Part shown: in pieces, positions 33,533 through 42,710 of the stretch
Position numbering within the stretch: the stretch's first letter is position 1
How the letters are laid out: the number at the start of each line of letters is the position of its first letter
Translations under genes and position numbers: made by a program
Notes under the pieces: model-generated
The model's database searches: none
Seen by the model: the letters and a program-made list of their open reading frames with translations, nothing else
Told to the model about the DNA's origin: nothing
NCBI GenBank assembly: GCA_016710165.1
Contig: JADJLJ010000001.1
Location: 248,001-312,000, forward strand
Direction of reading: 5' to 3'
Length of the DNA: 64,000 nt
From: Chitinophagaceae bacterium
GTDB lineage: Bacteria > Bacteroidota > Bacteroidia > Chitinophagales > Chitinophagaceae

Positions 33533-35773
33533 TTAATTATTTATTTTCTTCTCCACCAATGTAAGGCGTTTCAGCAGGTCTGAAATAATGGCTTTCTGTT
33601 CTTCTATCTGTACCTGTTGTTCCTTCACGGCGTTTATAAGCAGGAAAGTATAGGCCTGGTTGTTCACTTCACGCAGGTCATTGTACTTTTCATATTTTTT
33701 TTGAGAGACCATGTAGGGTGCGATCTTTTCCAGTTCCTGTGCCAGCACTCCGACCTGTTCTCCCGGCGCATGGAAAGGGGCATCATTGCTGTACCGGAAT
33801 TTTACAGGGCGTATTTGTTTGATGACATTAAGACCATCAGTAAAATCCGTTGAGGCATCTTTGATCCGGGCATCTGAAAATACACCCCAGGCACCGGTAG
33901 TATTATTAGCCGTTCCATTCACCGATAGTTTTGCAGTTGGCGCCATGGTAGCGATACCAACATCTCCGGCAACAGTTATTGCAAAACGATAAAAGGAATT
34001 ATCACCAATACTAAAACCGTCTGCCGGGGTGGCGGTTCCTGCAGCCCCGGTACGGAGGATCCAGTTATTGGTTGATGCTGTATTGCTGATCCGGATGGCT
34101 GCTGCTTCACCGTTGACTGATGTTTCATTGCCGGCTACATGCAGTTTTGTTACCGGGTCTATTCCGATACCCACATTCCCATTTCCCTTGAACCGTACTT
34201 TTTCTGTAAACGCACCGCTGTTGCCATATCCAAAAGCAATATCATCATTGAGTGTTGCAGAATATAATTGCATGGTAAATGCCTGGATACCTAATCCATA
34301 ATGATTGGTGCCGTTCCCCCACAGGGCTATTTTATTTCCAAGGGTGGATGTGAAATTCAAGGGTACTGCCGGGTTAAGTTCACCGATGCCGATATTGCCA
34401 TTCTGCAGGATGGTAAGTGCATTGCTGCGGGCATTATCTGCCGTGCCATTGCCTACCTGGAAGATCCGGTTAAGGCTGTTGATGGCCAGCGGATTTGCAG
34501 CATTGGTACTGTCGTTATACAAACCGGTTACTGTTCCGCCGAAGGATTTGGATTTCAAATAAGAGCCTGCTGCAATGGCTAAGGTTCCGCTTGCGATATT
34601 AGAGCTACCCAGTGCTGTTGCGCTGTTACCGGTTACCGTATTAAATGATCCCCAAGCATTGCCAAAAGAACCATTCACGGTATTAAATTGTCCAATAGAA
34701 ACGGAATAATCCCCATTGGCAACCGATGTGCCCATGGCTATTGCACCTTCCCCGCTGGCTGTTGAATATTCCAGTGCAATAGAATAATCACCGCTGGCAA
34801 TGCTTCGATACCCCATGGCAATTCCGTTGATACCGGAAGCTGAATTGCGATAGCCAGCCGCAATGGAATAGGTGCCGGAAGCAATGTTATGTGAGCCCAT
34901 TGAAAATGCCGCTGCACCCGTTGCAGCAGAACTGTCACCAAATGCTACCGCCTGGTTACCCAGCGCACGACAGGAGTCTCCGAATGAAAATGCCTGATTG
35001 CCGGAAGCTATGGAATATTCTCCTCCGGCAAAAGATGCAGCACCAGAAGAAATCGTGGCATATCCAATGGCAAAAGCATCGATGGAGCCGCTGGCCTGCG
35101 TTGCAGCACCAAGCGAAAAACTACGCTGACCGCTTGCAGTTCCGGAACCAAATGAAATACTTTGTAAGTTAGATGCGACTGCGCCACTGCCTATGGCGAT
35201 TGATTGCGCCCCGGAGGCACGCACATTAAACCCGGCTGCAAACGATATGAATCCGATATTAGCCGCGTCCCACTCTGTACCTGTTACCCGCCCGGCTCTC
35301 AAGGATCCCCTTTCGGGTATCCACATCATCCGCGTGCCGATCCCGCTAACCGGGGTAGCGCCAATGGTACTGTCAAATAATACCGCTCCTCCTTTTACAT
35401 GCAACAGGCTCTGCGGACCTGATATACCAACACCCACTTTCCCGGTATTGGCATTATAGATATCATTGCCATTTTTCCTCCATAATTTATTGCTGTCGGC
35501 AAATAACTCCAGCCAGTTTGCGCCGTCGTGGTAATAGAAATTATTAAGAGTACTGTCATAAACCAGCAGGCCTTTTCCGGGCGATGCAATGGCAGTACGC
35601 TGTGCCGTTGTAAGCCGGGGGATCAGGATCCCCCTGTTGTTGCTTTTTACATCCAGCATGGCACTGCCATGTGCAGCAGAACCATCTGTATTGATACTGA
35701 AAGACTGGGCCTGAAGGTTATATACAGGTAAAAAAAGAAGTGCAGCGTACAAGAGTATGCGTTTCATACACAT
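33533..35773 (-). CDS. YadA-head-like repeat protein with C-terminal peptidase S74 chaperone domain
   Basis: A 746-residue exported protein (signal peptide ending LQAQ; the ATG six bases in, MKRILL, is the likelier start). The N-terminal part (SINTDGSAAHGSAMLDVKSNN, RGILIPRLTTAQRTAI) is the typical Bacteroidota surface-protein start. Residues about 165-415 are YadA-head-like repeats (SIAIGSGA, SFSLGAATQASG, SIAAGYRNSASG, IAMGYRSIASGDYSIA) forming a trimeric left-handed beta-roll. The last 110 residues are an intramolecular chaperone of phage tail-spike type (FSDARIKDASTDF, IRPVKFRYSNDAP, GVLAQELEKIAPYM) plus a coiled coil (EEQKAIISDLLKRLTLVEKKI). Likely a trimeric surface adhesin; no autotransporter anchor is present. 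Confidence 0.85.
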   Translation of the reverse strand: MCMKRILLYAALLFLPVYNLQAQSFSINTDGSAAHGSAMLDVKSNNRGILIPRLTTAQRTAIASPGKGLLVYDSTLNNFYYHDGANWLELFADSNKLWRKNGNDIYNANTGKVGVGISGPQSLLHVKGGAVLFDSTIGATPVSGIGTRMMWIPERGSLRAGRVTGTEWDAANIGFISFAAGFNVRASGAQSIAIGSGAVASNLQSISFGSGTASGQRSFSLGAATQASGSIDAFAIGYATISSGAASFAGGEYSIASGNQAFSFGDSCRALGNQAVAFGDSSAATGAAAFSMGSHNIASGTYSIAAGYRNSASGINGIAMGYRSIASGDYSIALEYSTASGEGAIAMGTSVANGDYSVSIGQFNTVNGSFGNAWGSFNTVTGNSATALGSSNIASGTLAIAAGSYLKSKSFGGTVTGLYNDSTNAANPLAINSLNRIFQVGNGTADNARSNALTILQNGNIGIGELNPAVPLNFTSTLGNKIALWGNGTNHYGLGIQAFTMQLYSATLNDDIAFGYGNSGAFTEKVRFKGNGNVGIGIDPVTKLHVAGNETSVNGEAAAIRISNTASTNNWILRTGAAGTATPADGFSIGDNSFYRFAITVAGDVGIATMAPTAKLSVNGTANNTTGAWGVFSDARIKDASTDFTDGLNVIKQIRPVKFRYSNDAPFHAPGEQVGVLAQELEKIAPYMVSQKKYEKYNDLREVNNQAYTFLLINAVKEQQVQIEEQKAIISDLLKRLTLVEKKINN

Positions 35774-36094
35774 AAGGTTTTTCCAAATTTAAATAATTGT
35801 TTTGGTCGAGCATACTGCGGCATTGCAAAGCTTGTACACATTCCGGAAACATAATTCAGGTAATTGCTGCTGCCGGAGACAGTGGGCGGCGGTTTAACCC
35901 GGTATGTATATGGACTTGCGGATAGGAGGGAGCAGCTGAAGTGTTAGGGGTGCCTCCGGTTTTTAATTTATTTATCCGGAGATGGAACCAGCCTTGGTTC
36001 AGTTATTGATTTTGGTCGGTGAGGACACCGACCGGGGCGAATACAAAAAATTGCCCGGACAACCCGGGCAATTTAATGAGTATACGCCTCAAAC
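35774..36094. other. Gene-free gap between surface protein and TonB receptor
   Basis: No ORF of substance here. It holds a leader A/T-rich tract near 35780-35810, the hairpin GGTCGGTGAGGACACCGACC at 36014-36033 (copy of the 6105 family), and the terminator of the minus-strand receptor at 36045-36076. The middle is unremarkable. Confidence 0.6.
36045..36076 (-). terminator. Terminator of the TonB-receptor gene
   Basis: AAATTGCCCGG (36048-36058), loop ACAAC, CCGGGCAATTT (36064-36074); the A run at 36045-36050 gives the T-tract on the minus strand. It lies 19 bases after the receptor stop. Confidence 0.85.
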
Positions 36095-38467
36095 TTAAAA
36101 CTCTACACGATAGCTGACCGTTGGGAAGATACCTGTTTGATTGACCTTCCGCACTTTCTGACGATCCCGGTCATAGTATGAATAAAATTCGTTCTTATGA
36201 TTGCTGATATTCTGGATATCAAACAGGAGGGTTTGGGTGATCCTTCTGCTGTTTATTTTATAAGAGAACCCGATATCGAAACGGTAGTAAGGGGATCCTT
36301 TCAATGTGTAATACTGATCCTGTACATACACCACATCACCTTTCTGTTTTGATTTTTCCACGTCGATGGGAGAGTCCCGCAGTGAACCGCTGGCAACAAT
36401 TTTTGCATTCACGCCAAGCAGTTGATTTTTCTTGGGCTTCCATTCTTTACCCGCCACCAGGTTGAACTGGTAATCCCTGGCATAACGGGTATTGAATTCT
36501 TTACCACTGTATGTTGTGTAGGTGGACCTGAAAACAGAGCTGGCAAAAAGAAAATAAAAATTATTGGCAAATGGTTTTTCCAGGCTCAGGTCGATCCCAT
36601 AGTTCTTTCCTTTACCCTTGCTCACCAGTGAAGAATCAACACTCACCAAACCATATACATCACTGGCATTCAGTATGGAGAATTCACTCTCCTTGTCTTT
36701 CTCAACAGGAACTTTATAAAGATGCTGGTAATACGCTTCCGCCTTTACACGGATATTCCGGAAAATGATCCGGTCATATGCAAGAACAAAGTGGGCGGCC
36801 CTTACTAAATCCAGCGATTTGTTGATGTCGCCCGCATTGGTGGATGCATCGGTATTTTTAAAGTAGTAAGTAGACAGGTGCTCTGGTTTGCTGTGCAGCC
36901 CTCCGGAAATGGTCAGTGACTGGCCGGGCTTCACCTGGTATGATAAAGAAGCACGGGGTTCCAGGCTCTTGCTGTCATTCAGGTCAAAGAAAGAGCCATG
37001 TAATCCTGTATTTACCGTCCATTTGTTATTCAACCTCCATTTCCACTGGGCATAAGCCTGGTAGTACATGGCATTTCCTTTTCCGTTGATGAAACTTTTC
37101 CAGGATCCATCTGTTTCATCATAGTATTCACTGTTATAATCGAACCCAAGCCGGCTTGCAATGATGCCGGCCCGCAGCAGGTGCTGCGTATTGAGTTTAT
37201 TGTTGTACAACACGCTGGCCCGGTAAGCCGTATTGATGAATCTGGTTCGCACAACATCCACCCTGGAATAATTCTCTGCCGGGTTCAGTGTATCGGTCTT
37301 TAGATCATACCGGTCGCCCGTAACACTGAGTACGGTCTTCAGGTATGAATTTGCTGTCAGGAAATACTGGTGAGATAACCCGGTCACGCCGAGTTTTCCT
37401 TTTCCGCTGTAATTCACATTCTCATTATCCTCATCCCATTTTGTGTTATCCTTCTCCACATCACGCTCTGCCTTGTTGGTACCGCCAATGCCAAACAGCG
37501 AGAATGTTCCCGCTTTTTTGGAAGGAAAATCCAGTTTGAAAGAAAGGTCCTGGTATTCCGGCACCACGCCGCCATCGAGGTCAAGGAAACCTTTTAACAG
37601 GGCCAGGGTGGAATACCGGTAATTGAAAAGATAGGACGCCTTGCTTTTCTTTGAGAAAGGCCCTTCGGCGGATGCTTCAATGCCTAAAGCGCCGATGGAA
37701 AATGTACGTTCCATCTTATCCTTGTTCCCGTTGCGGAAGTTCAGGTCAAATGCACCGGATAGTGCATTGCCGAATTCAGCAGGGAAAGCGCCGGTATAAA
37801 AATCGCTGTTGCCCAGCATACTGCTGCTGAGCATGCTGATGGCGCCACCCGATGAACCCAGTCCGCCAAAGTGGTTGGGGCTTGGTATCTCAATACCCTC
37901 CAACCGCCACAATACCCCTTTGGGCGAATTGCCACGTACCACGATGGAGTTATCCATGTCGCCGTTATTGCTTACCCCGGCAAAGTTTTGCGCCATCCGG
38001 CCCGGGTCAGAAACAGAAGCGGCGTATCGCCTGGTATCCTCCACCGAAAAGGAACGGGCACTCACGGTGGCGAATTCATTGGTGGCCCTGAGCTTGTTCT
38101 TACGGGCAGCAACTTTTACTTCATCCAATAGCTTGATCCTTTCGGTCAGTGCAACATTGAGAAAGATCTCTTTCCCGGAACTGACCAATACTTCCGGAAC
38201 GATCTTCTGTTCATAGCCCATCCGTGTTATGAGCAGTGTCTGCCGGCCTACCGGGATATCGGGGATGGTAAAATTTCCCAGCGAATCCGTAACCGTGCCT
38301 TTGCTGATACCGCTGATGGTTACGGTAGCTTCGGGCAGGGGTCTCTTTGACTCTGCATCGGTGACTGTTCCTTTGACCGACTGGGTGAATAGGGTGTTTT
38401 GGGCTTTCAGGGTCGTGCAGGTACAGGTAAGTACCAGGGCCATAGCCCAGAAGAATTTTGTGTTCAT
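36095..38467 (-). CDS. TonB-dependent receptor with carboxypeptidase-like domain
   Basis: A 790-residue outer-membrane receptor. After the signal peptide (MNTKFFWAMALVLTCTCTTLKAQ) comes a CarboxypepD_reg-like domain (VKGTVTDAESKRPLPEATVTI...GNFTIPDIPVGRQTLLI, about 29-100), a plug (RRYAASVSDPGRMAQNFAGVSNNGDMDNSIVVRGNSP: the SVSDP and VRGN plug motifs) and a barrel of about 22 strands ending VSYRVEF with the terminal Phe of outer-membrane proteins. Ligand unknown; no SusD-like partner is nearby, so it is not a PUL-type SusC. ATG start; the gap upstream (38468-38766) shows no recognised element. Confidence 0.9.
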   Translation of the reverse strand: MNTKFFWAMALVLTCTCTTLKAQNTLFTQSVKGTVTDAESKRPLPEATVTISGISKGTVTDSLGNFTIPDIPVGRQTLLITRMGYEQKIVPEVLVSSGKEIFLNVALTERIKLLDEVKVAARKNKLRATNEFATVSARSFSVEDTRRYAASVSDPGRMAQNFAGVSNNGDMDNSIVVRGNSPKGVLWRLEGIEIPSPNHFGGLGSSGGAISMLSSSMLGNSDFYTGAFPAEFGNALSGAFDLNFRNGNKDKMERTFSIGALGIEASAEGPFSKKSKASYLFNYRYSTLALLKGFLDLDGGVVPEYQDLSFKLDFPSKKAGTFSLFGIGGTNKAERDVEKDNTKWDEDNENVNYSGKGKLGVTGLSHQYFLTANSYLKTVLSVTGDRYDLKTDTLNPAENYSRVDVVRTRFINTAYRASVLYNNKLNTQHLLRAGIIASRLGFDYNSEYYDETDGSWKSFINGKGNAMYYQAYAQWKWRLNNKWTVNTGLHGSFFDLNDSKSLEPRASLSYQVKPGQSLTISGGLHSKPEHLSTYYFKNTDASTNAGDINKSLDLVRAAHFVLAYDRIIFRNIRVKAEAYYQHLYKVPVEKDKESEFSILNASDVYGLVSVDSSLVSKGKGKNYGIDLSLEKPFANNFYFLFASSVFRSTYTTYSGKEFNTRYARDYQFNLVAGKEWKPKKNQLLGVNAKIVASGSLRDSPIDVEKSKQKGDVVYVQDQYYTLKGSPYYRFDIGFSYKINSRRITQTLLFDIQNISNHKNEFYSYYDRDRQKVRKVNQTGIFPTVSYRVEF

Positions 38468-38766
38468 GGCTGTTGTTTTTCGGGTTGAATTAAAATATCG
38501 AAACCGGAGCGAATTTATTGAGACGGATCGTACAGCGCTTACCGGCAGTGTATGAATTGTTGTATAGGCATGATGAAATGTATATCTGTATCCGGGAAAA
38601 GAATTCCTGTCGTTCTTCAGTTAGCCTGCTTCAAAGAAGAGTTCGTCTAAGCCGATGGGGTTATAATCGCCCCATGGGTATTACTTGTGGAAGGGAATGA
38701 AATTTTTTATTTGGGATATGTGCCGAACGGCATTCCTTTATTATAAGTACGCCAGCTAGATAACTT
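38468..38766. other. Gap upstream of the TonB-receptor gene
   Basis: No gene is supported. The only structure I see is an ATGGGG...CCCCAT inverted repeat at about 38657-38680. Promoter elements for the receptor should lie here but no convincing CAAAnnTA box was spotted. Confidence 0.5.
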
Positions 38767-39348
38767 CTATTCCTTTGATAGCTTAATAAAATTGAATAAA
38801 TGGTCAATAAGATCGATTTGTTTGATCTGGATTTCAACTTTGACAGGTAGTTTCTGATCAGTGTAGTATTTCATTTTTGTAAAAGCGTTTATTTTTTCTT
38901 TTGATAGGTGATGCTCTATTTTTTCAATAAGAGCATTTTTTTTACTGAGATCCTTATAAGACTCTTCCCTGTCATTTTGCATCTCTTTCCATAGTGCAAA
39001 GTATTCGTTTTTCCAGTCATCCAGGCTAAATGGATTCTCAAAAAACTGATAGCTATCACATTTTATCGTTATAATTTCTTCATATTCTCCGTTTACTTGT
39101 AAAGTGTCTTCATTCACGGCATCTATGTCAATTGTATCATCTATTAGACCTTTAAGTGTAGAAACCACTGATGAAATATTCCTGGCATTTTGAATATTCA
39201 ATTTTGCTGAGATGAATATTTGTTGTTGAAATTCAGCTAAAGTGTCAGCAGGTAATTGCTCAAAGCTAATATCTAAGATAATTTCATTGTCTACTTGATT
39301 GATCTTTTTTAGAAAAGCCCATTTATTACTGGTTAGTGATTTCCCCAT
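38767..39348 (-). CDS. Hypothetical protein, A+T-rich
   Basis: A 193-residue protein without signal peptide that I do not recognise. It is charged and helix-rich, with a Lys/Glu coiled-coil-like stretch (EEIITIKCDSYQFFENPF, then EEMQNDREESYKDLSKKNALIEKIEHHLSKEK around residues 125-160) and a C-terminal helix. Codon use is clearly A+T-richer than neighbouring genes, similar to the endonuclease-like gene at 5164, which suggests lateral arrival. ATG start; stands alone between the receptor and the CtlX gene. Confidence 0.65.
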   Translation of the reverse strand: MGKSLTSNKWAFLKKINQVDNEIILDISFEQLPADTLAEFQQQIFISAKLNIQNARNISSVVSTLKGLIDDTIDIDAVNEDTLQVNGEYEEIITIKCDSYQFFENPFSLDDWKNEYFALWKEMQNDREESYKDLSKKNALIEKIEHHLSKEKINAFTKMKYYTDQKLPVKVEIQIKQIDLIDHLFNFIKLSKE

Positions 39349-39423
39349 AAAATTAGTTGATGTATAAATTTACTTTACCTTACTGCTACAGGCAATTCTT
39401 TTTACATAATCTTATGAATCAGC

Positions 39424-40932
39424 CTAAAATTTCCTCCCAAAAAACAGCTCTGCCATCATACACCTGGCGCTGCCGCCCCCGGCGGTTTCAATCGTATCCA
39501 AAGAAGAATGAATGATACGGTTATGCTTTTGCAGCATTTCAACCTGGGTAGTGGTAAGAGAATTATAAGCCTGTGCCGACATCACCAATAACAGGTTGCC
39601 ATTAACATCCTTCACCTGCAGCATGTTTCCGGCAAAATGGTTCAGTTGGTCTGAAGTAATATCAACGATCTCCTTGTTTGTTCTTTGCAAAGAGGAAACA
39701 ACCATTTTTCTTTCTTCCGCATTCCGGATGGATGCAAGGCATATAACGGCAAAGGTCTTTGCAATGCACATCATCACATTGGTATGGTAAATGGCAATTC
39801 CTCCGCCATCCGTTGAAGTAAACGTTACCGGGGAATATCCAAGGATCCTGCAGAATTCATTCAGCAGCTTCTCATCCGTTCGGGGCGAAAGACAGGCATA
39901 GGCGATCCTGTTCTCCCTGTCCAGTACCATGCTGCCGGTTCCTTCCAGGAAAATATTTTCTGCTTCGTATTTGCCCAGGTCAACAACTTCTGAAACTGCG
40001 AACCTGTGTTTAATGGCATCCAGCACATGCGCTTTTCTTTCCTGCCGGCGATTGGGTGCAAACATGGGGTACAGGAACAGCCGGCCATCCTCATGAAAAG
40101 AGATCCAGTTGTTGGGGAAAATGGAATCGGGGGTGGAGGGATCGGCAGTATCTTCAATCACCAGTACATCCAGGTGGTTTTTCCGGAGCAGGTCCACCAT
40201 TGCATCAAACTCCTGCAGGGCCTTTTGCTGAATATTACCCGCTATGTTTTTTTGAAAAGTATTATTAACGGCTGTTTCGGCATTGAAACCAAAATTTACC
40301 GGCCTGATCATTAACAGTTGGTGGGTATTCTGCTCCATATCAATGGGGTTTGGCAAATTCATCTCCCCGGCCCTGATGGCAACCGGCAATGCATTCTCCC
40401 GGGGTGGTATGGGGCATTTATACCCGGTTGAATACGCACAATACGGATTGTATGCTTTATTGAAATCCAGTTGCAGGGTATCGTTCTTTATGTCCTGTAT
40501 GTAGAATTCGATATAACGGCCGCTGCCATAGCTCTCATCCCCTGTGCTGAGGTCGGTGAAGGGAACAAAAAGATGGTCCTTATACTGTTCGGTCTGCATC
40601 AGGTCTTTGCCCTGGTATACAAACAGGTGGTATTCTGTTTCGGAAATGCTAAAGTGCAACCGGCCGTATTTGAAATAATGCTTCAGGGTATTGGCCGATG
40701 TTTTCATGGTGAAGCCAACGGTATCGGATATCTTTTCAAAGCGGCAGGACACATTATACTGGCTGTTTACGGGAAAGAACCGGAAGTATTTTTTGTCCTT
40801 CCTGCCAACCACTTCATGTTCATCAACATATTTTTTCTGGTATGCCTTTATGGATTCAGCATAAAGATCTTTCTGGGCCAACGATGTTTGTGAAAAGAGA
40901 AGGGCAATAAATAGCGGGAAAAGTTTCAGCAT
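39424..40932 (-). CDS. DUF1684 domain plus CtlX-type (citrulline hydrolase) domain, possibly two genes
   Basis: The 502-residue frame has two full-length parts. Residues 1-195: signal peptide (to SLAQ) and DUF1684, with RYIEFYIQDIKNDTLQLDF and NKAYNPYCAYSTGYKCPIPP. Residues 199-502: a CtlX-like guanidino-modifying enzyme of the amidinotransferase superfamily, with LLMIRPVNFGFNAETAVNN, IFPNNWISFHEDGR, ENIFLEGTGSMVLD and the catalytic Cys491 in SARCMMAE. CtlX proteins hydrolyse citrulline to ornithine. The 304-residue second part is exactly stand-alone size and begins with ATG at 40336-40338. One added base in the four-G run at 40345-40348 would put a TGA one base before that ATG, giving two adjacent genes, so the fusion may be an indel artefact. 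Confidence 0.82.
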   Translation of the reverse strand: MLKLFPLFIALLFSQTSLAQKDLYAESIKAYQKKYVDEHEVVGRKDKKYFRFFPVNSQYNVSCRFEKISDTVGFTMKTSANTLKHYFKYGRLHFSISETEYHLFVYQGKDLMQTEQYKDHLFVPFTDLSTGDESYGSGRYIEFYIQDIKNDTLQLDFNKAYNPYCAYSTGYKCPIPPRENALPVAIRAGEMNLPNPIDMEQNTHQLLMIRPVNFGFNAETAVNNTFQKNIAGNIQQKALQEFDAMVDLLRKNHLDVLVIEDTADPSTPDSIFPNNWISFHEDGRLFLYPMFAPNRRQERKAHVLDAIKHRFAVSEVVDLGKYEAENIFLEGTGSMVLDRENRIAYACLSPRTDEKLLNEFCRILGYSPVTFTSTDGGGIAIYHTNVMMCIAKTFAVICLASIRNAEERKMVVSSLQRTNKEIVDITSDQLNHFAGNMLQVKDVNGNLLLVMSAQAYNSLTTTQVEMLQKHNRIIHSSLDTIETAGGGSARCMMAELFFGRKF

Positions 40933-40984
40933 AAATAAAATTAAAACAAGGGAACCATATTGAAAGAGAGAACACCAGGAAAAA

Positions 40985-41019
40985 CATAGCTATGTTACCG
41001 ATGTTCCTATGTGGTTAAA
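40985..41019. repeat. CTATGTTCCTATGTGG word repeats
   Basis: ACATAGCTATGTTACC and GATGTTCCTATGTGGTT: a short member of the CCACATAG word family, between arginase (its stop at 41031) and the CtlX gene start. Confidence 0.55.
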
Positions 41020-41030
41020 AAAAACCGGGT

Positions 41031-41978
41031 CTAGTTCATCATCAGCACATTCACACTCCGCTGCAGGATATTAAAAGCGATCTCGGCCATCAGGTTCTCT
41101 TTATCCAGCGTGGGATTCACTTCGGTTATCTCAAAGCAGCATATCTTCCGGTTCTGCATGAATTTGCTGATCAGGTCTTCCACTTCCCGTTCTTTCAATC
41201 CATTGCTCACCGGGGTTCCCGTGCCCCTGGAAATAGCAGCATCCAGGCTGTCCACATCAAAACTTACATAGATATCGGTGCAGTCGCTCAGGTAGCGCAG
41301 CACCTTCCGGCAAACATTCTCAGCTCCCGTTCTCCGCACTTCCGACGTGGTGATCACTTTCATGCCGTGTTTCTCGATCAGGTGCTTCTCTTCTTTTTCA
41401 AAATCACGTAAAGAGATAAATACCACATCTTCGGGTAAAACCTTCTGGCCACTCTTGCCCATATGCTTCAACTGCTCCCATTGCCTGGCTGTTTTTTCAT
41501 CCAGGTCGTGCACTTTGCATTCTTTGTTGTCTTCGGCAATGGAAACGGCCAGGGGCATCCCGTGCATATTACCCGAGGGAGTGGTATAGGGGGTATGCAG
41601 GTCCGCATGGGCATCGATCCATATCACCCCTAATTTGCTCTTGGGCTTTGCCATCTTAATACCTGCAATGGTACCACCGGCATTGCTGTGGTCGCCGCTG
41701 ATAACAACAGGAAAAAAGTGCCCTTTGATGGAATCGCAAACAGCCTTGCTCACCCGCTCGTACATGGTTAGCACGCCCTGCATACGCTTGGCATAAGGCG
41801 ACTGGATGGGTTCGAATAATATCTGGTTCTCCACCTCGATCTTCTCGGAAGGGAAGTGAACAAAGAAATTGCTCATAAAGTCCAGGGCTGCGATCTTGAT
41901 GGCCTCAATGCCCAGGCTGGCGCCACGGGTACCGGCCCCTATTTCGGAGGGTACTTCGATCAGTTTGATATTTTTCAT
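41031..41978 (-). CDS. Arginase/agmatinase-family ureohydrolase (arginase-like)
   Basis: A 315-residue binuclear manganese hydrolase that likely splits arginine to ornithine and urea. Metal ligands: His97 in GDHS (95-98), the DAHADLHT cluster (Asp122, His124, Asp126) and SFDVDSLDA (about 233-241). The frame is open 41 codons upstream, but that part is of G+C-rich spacer character; the ATG at 41978 (MKNIKLIEVPSEIGAG) is the family start. It lies about 98 bases downstream of the CtlX-type gene on the same strand; since that enzyme would also yield ornithine, the two look like an arginine/citrulline utilisation pair (inference). Confidence 0.9.
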   Translation of the reverse strand: MKNIKLIEVPSEIGAGTRGASLGIEAIKIAALDFMSNFFVHFPSEKIEVENQILFEPIQSPYAKRMQGVLTMYERVSKAVCDSIKGHFFPVVISGDHSNAGGTIAGIKMAKPKSKLGVIWIDAHADLHTPYTTPSGNMHGMPLAVSIAEDNKECKVHDLDEKTARQWEQLKHMGKSGQKVLPEDVVFISLRDFEKEEKHLIEKHGMKVITTSEVRRTGAENVCRKVLRYLSDCTDIYVSFDVDSLDAAISRGTGTPVSNGLKEREVEDLISKFMQNRKICCFEITEVNPTLDKENLMAEIAFNILQRSVNVLMMN

Positions 41979-42209
41979 AAAGAAGGCTTCGTTATAGCAA
42001 GGCTCAAATCTACAACATTCCTTTTTAGCGATTATTGCCCGTAACCCCCGTTTTTCCGGTAAAAGGGCCCGGCGGCCGCCTACCCGGCATGGTTTATGCA
42101 ATATCTGCTCCGGACCAGTCGTTAAACAGGCAGGTAATCCCCAAAAAAGGCTAATTCCTTTTACCCTGTACTAACCCTGGATCATGTTTGTTTGTGCTTG
42201 ATTTAAAAG

Positions 42210-42239
42210 AAAATGCCCCTGCTTTACAGGGGCATTTTT
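42210..42239. terminator. Terminator after ndk
   Basis: AAAATGCCCCTG (42210-42221), loop CTTTA, CAGGGGCATTTT (42227-42238): 12 perfect pairs, A/T flanks on both sides, 18 bases downstream of the ndk stop (minus strand). Confidence 0.9.
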
Positions 42240-42257
42240 ATGGTGCCTGGGTTCTGT

Positions 42258-42674
42258 TTAAAATTGTTCCAGCTTGCTGAAGAAGAAGTCGCCTTCAATT
42301 TTTGCGTTCTCATCGCTGTCGCTTCCGTGTATGGCATTTTCGCCAATGGAGGAAGCATATAATTTGCGGATGGTTCCCTCAGCCGCTTCGGCAGGATTGG
42401 TGGATCCGATCAGTTTGCGGAAATCTTCCACCGCATTGTCCTTTTCCAGTATGGCTGCGGTAATAGGGCCACTGCTCATGAATTCAACCAGTTCCCCGTA
42501 AAAAGGCCTGGCAGCATGTACGGCATAGAATTCACCGGCCTTTTCTTTGCTGAGTTTTGTCATTTTCATGGCAACAATGCGGAAACCTGCGGCATTTATC
42601 ATGGATAGGATGGCGCCTGTATTTCCTTTGGCTGTTGCATCGGGTTTGATCATTGTGAATGTTCTGTTGCTCAT
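42258..42674 (-). CDS. ndk: Nucleoside diphosphate kinase
   Basis: A 138-residue NDP kinase that balances NTP pools by phosphate transfer through a phospho-histidine. FTMIKPDATAKGNTG (6-20), the Kpn-loop-like ARPFYGELVEFMSSGP (55-70) and the active-site His116 in ENAIHGSDS are all present. Normal length. ATG start; terminator directly downstream. Single gene, divergent from nrnA. Confidence 0.96.
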   Translation of the reverse strand: MSNRTFTMIKPDATAKGNTGAILSMINAAGFRIVAMKMTKLSKEKAGEFYAVHAARPFYGELVEFMSSGPITAAILEKDNAVEDFRKLIGSTNPAEAAEGTIRKLYASSIGENAIHGSDSDENAKIEGDFFFSKLEQF

Positions 42675-42710
42675 TTTTTTCTTTTTTGAGCCGCAAAGAT
42701 AGGCAGTTTG

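Noticed and set aside
35193..35459. Plus-strand frames antisense to the surface protein and other long shadows over topA, glgB, the barrels and the thiolase
   Set aside because: All lie opposite genes with clear motifs and lack any themselves.
33533..35773. Prophage tail gene suggested by the S74 domain
   Set aside because: No other phage genes lie nearby, and the protein has a Sec signal peptide.
41979..42101. 41-codon N-terminal extension of arginase
   Set aside because: G+C-rich spacer translation (Cys/Arg-rich), not seen in arginases; ATG at 41978 is the family start.
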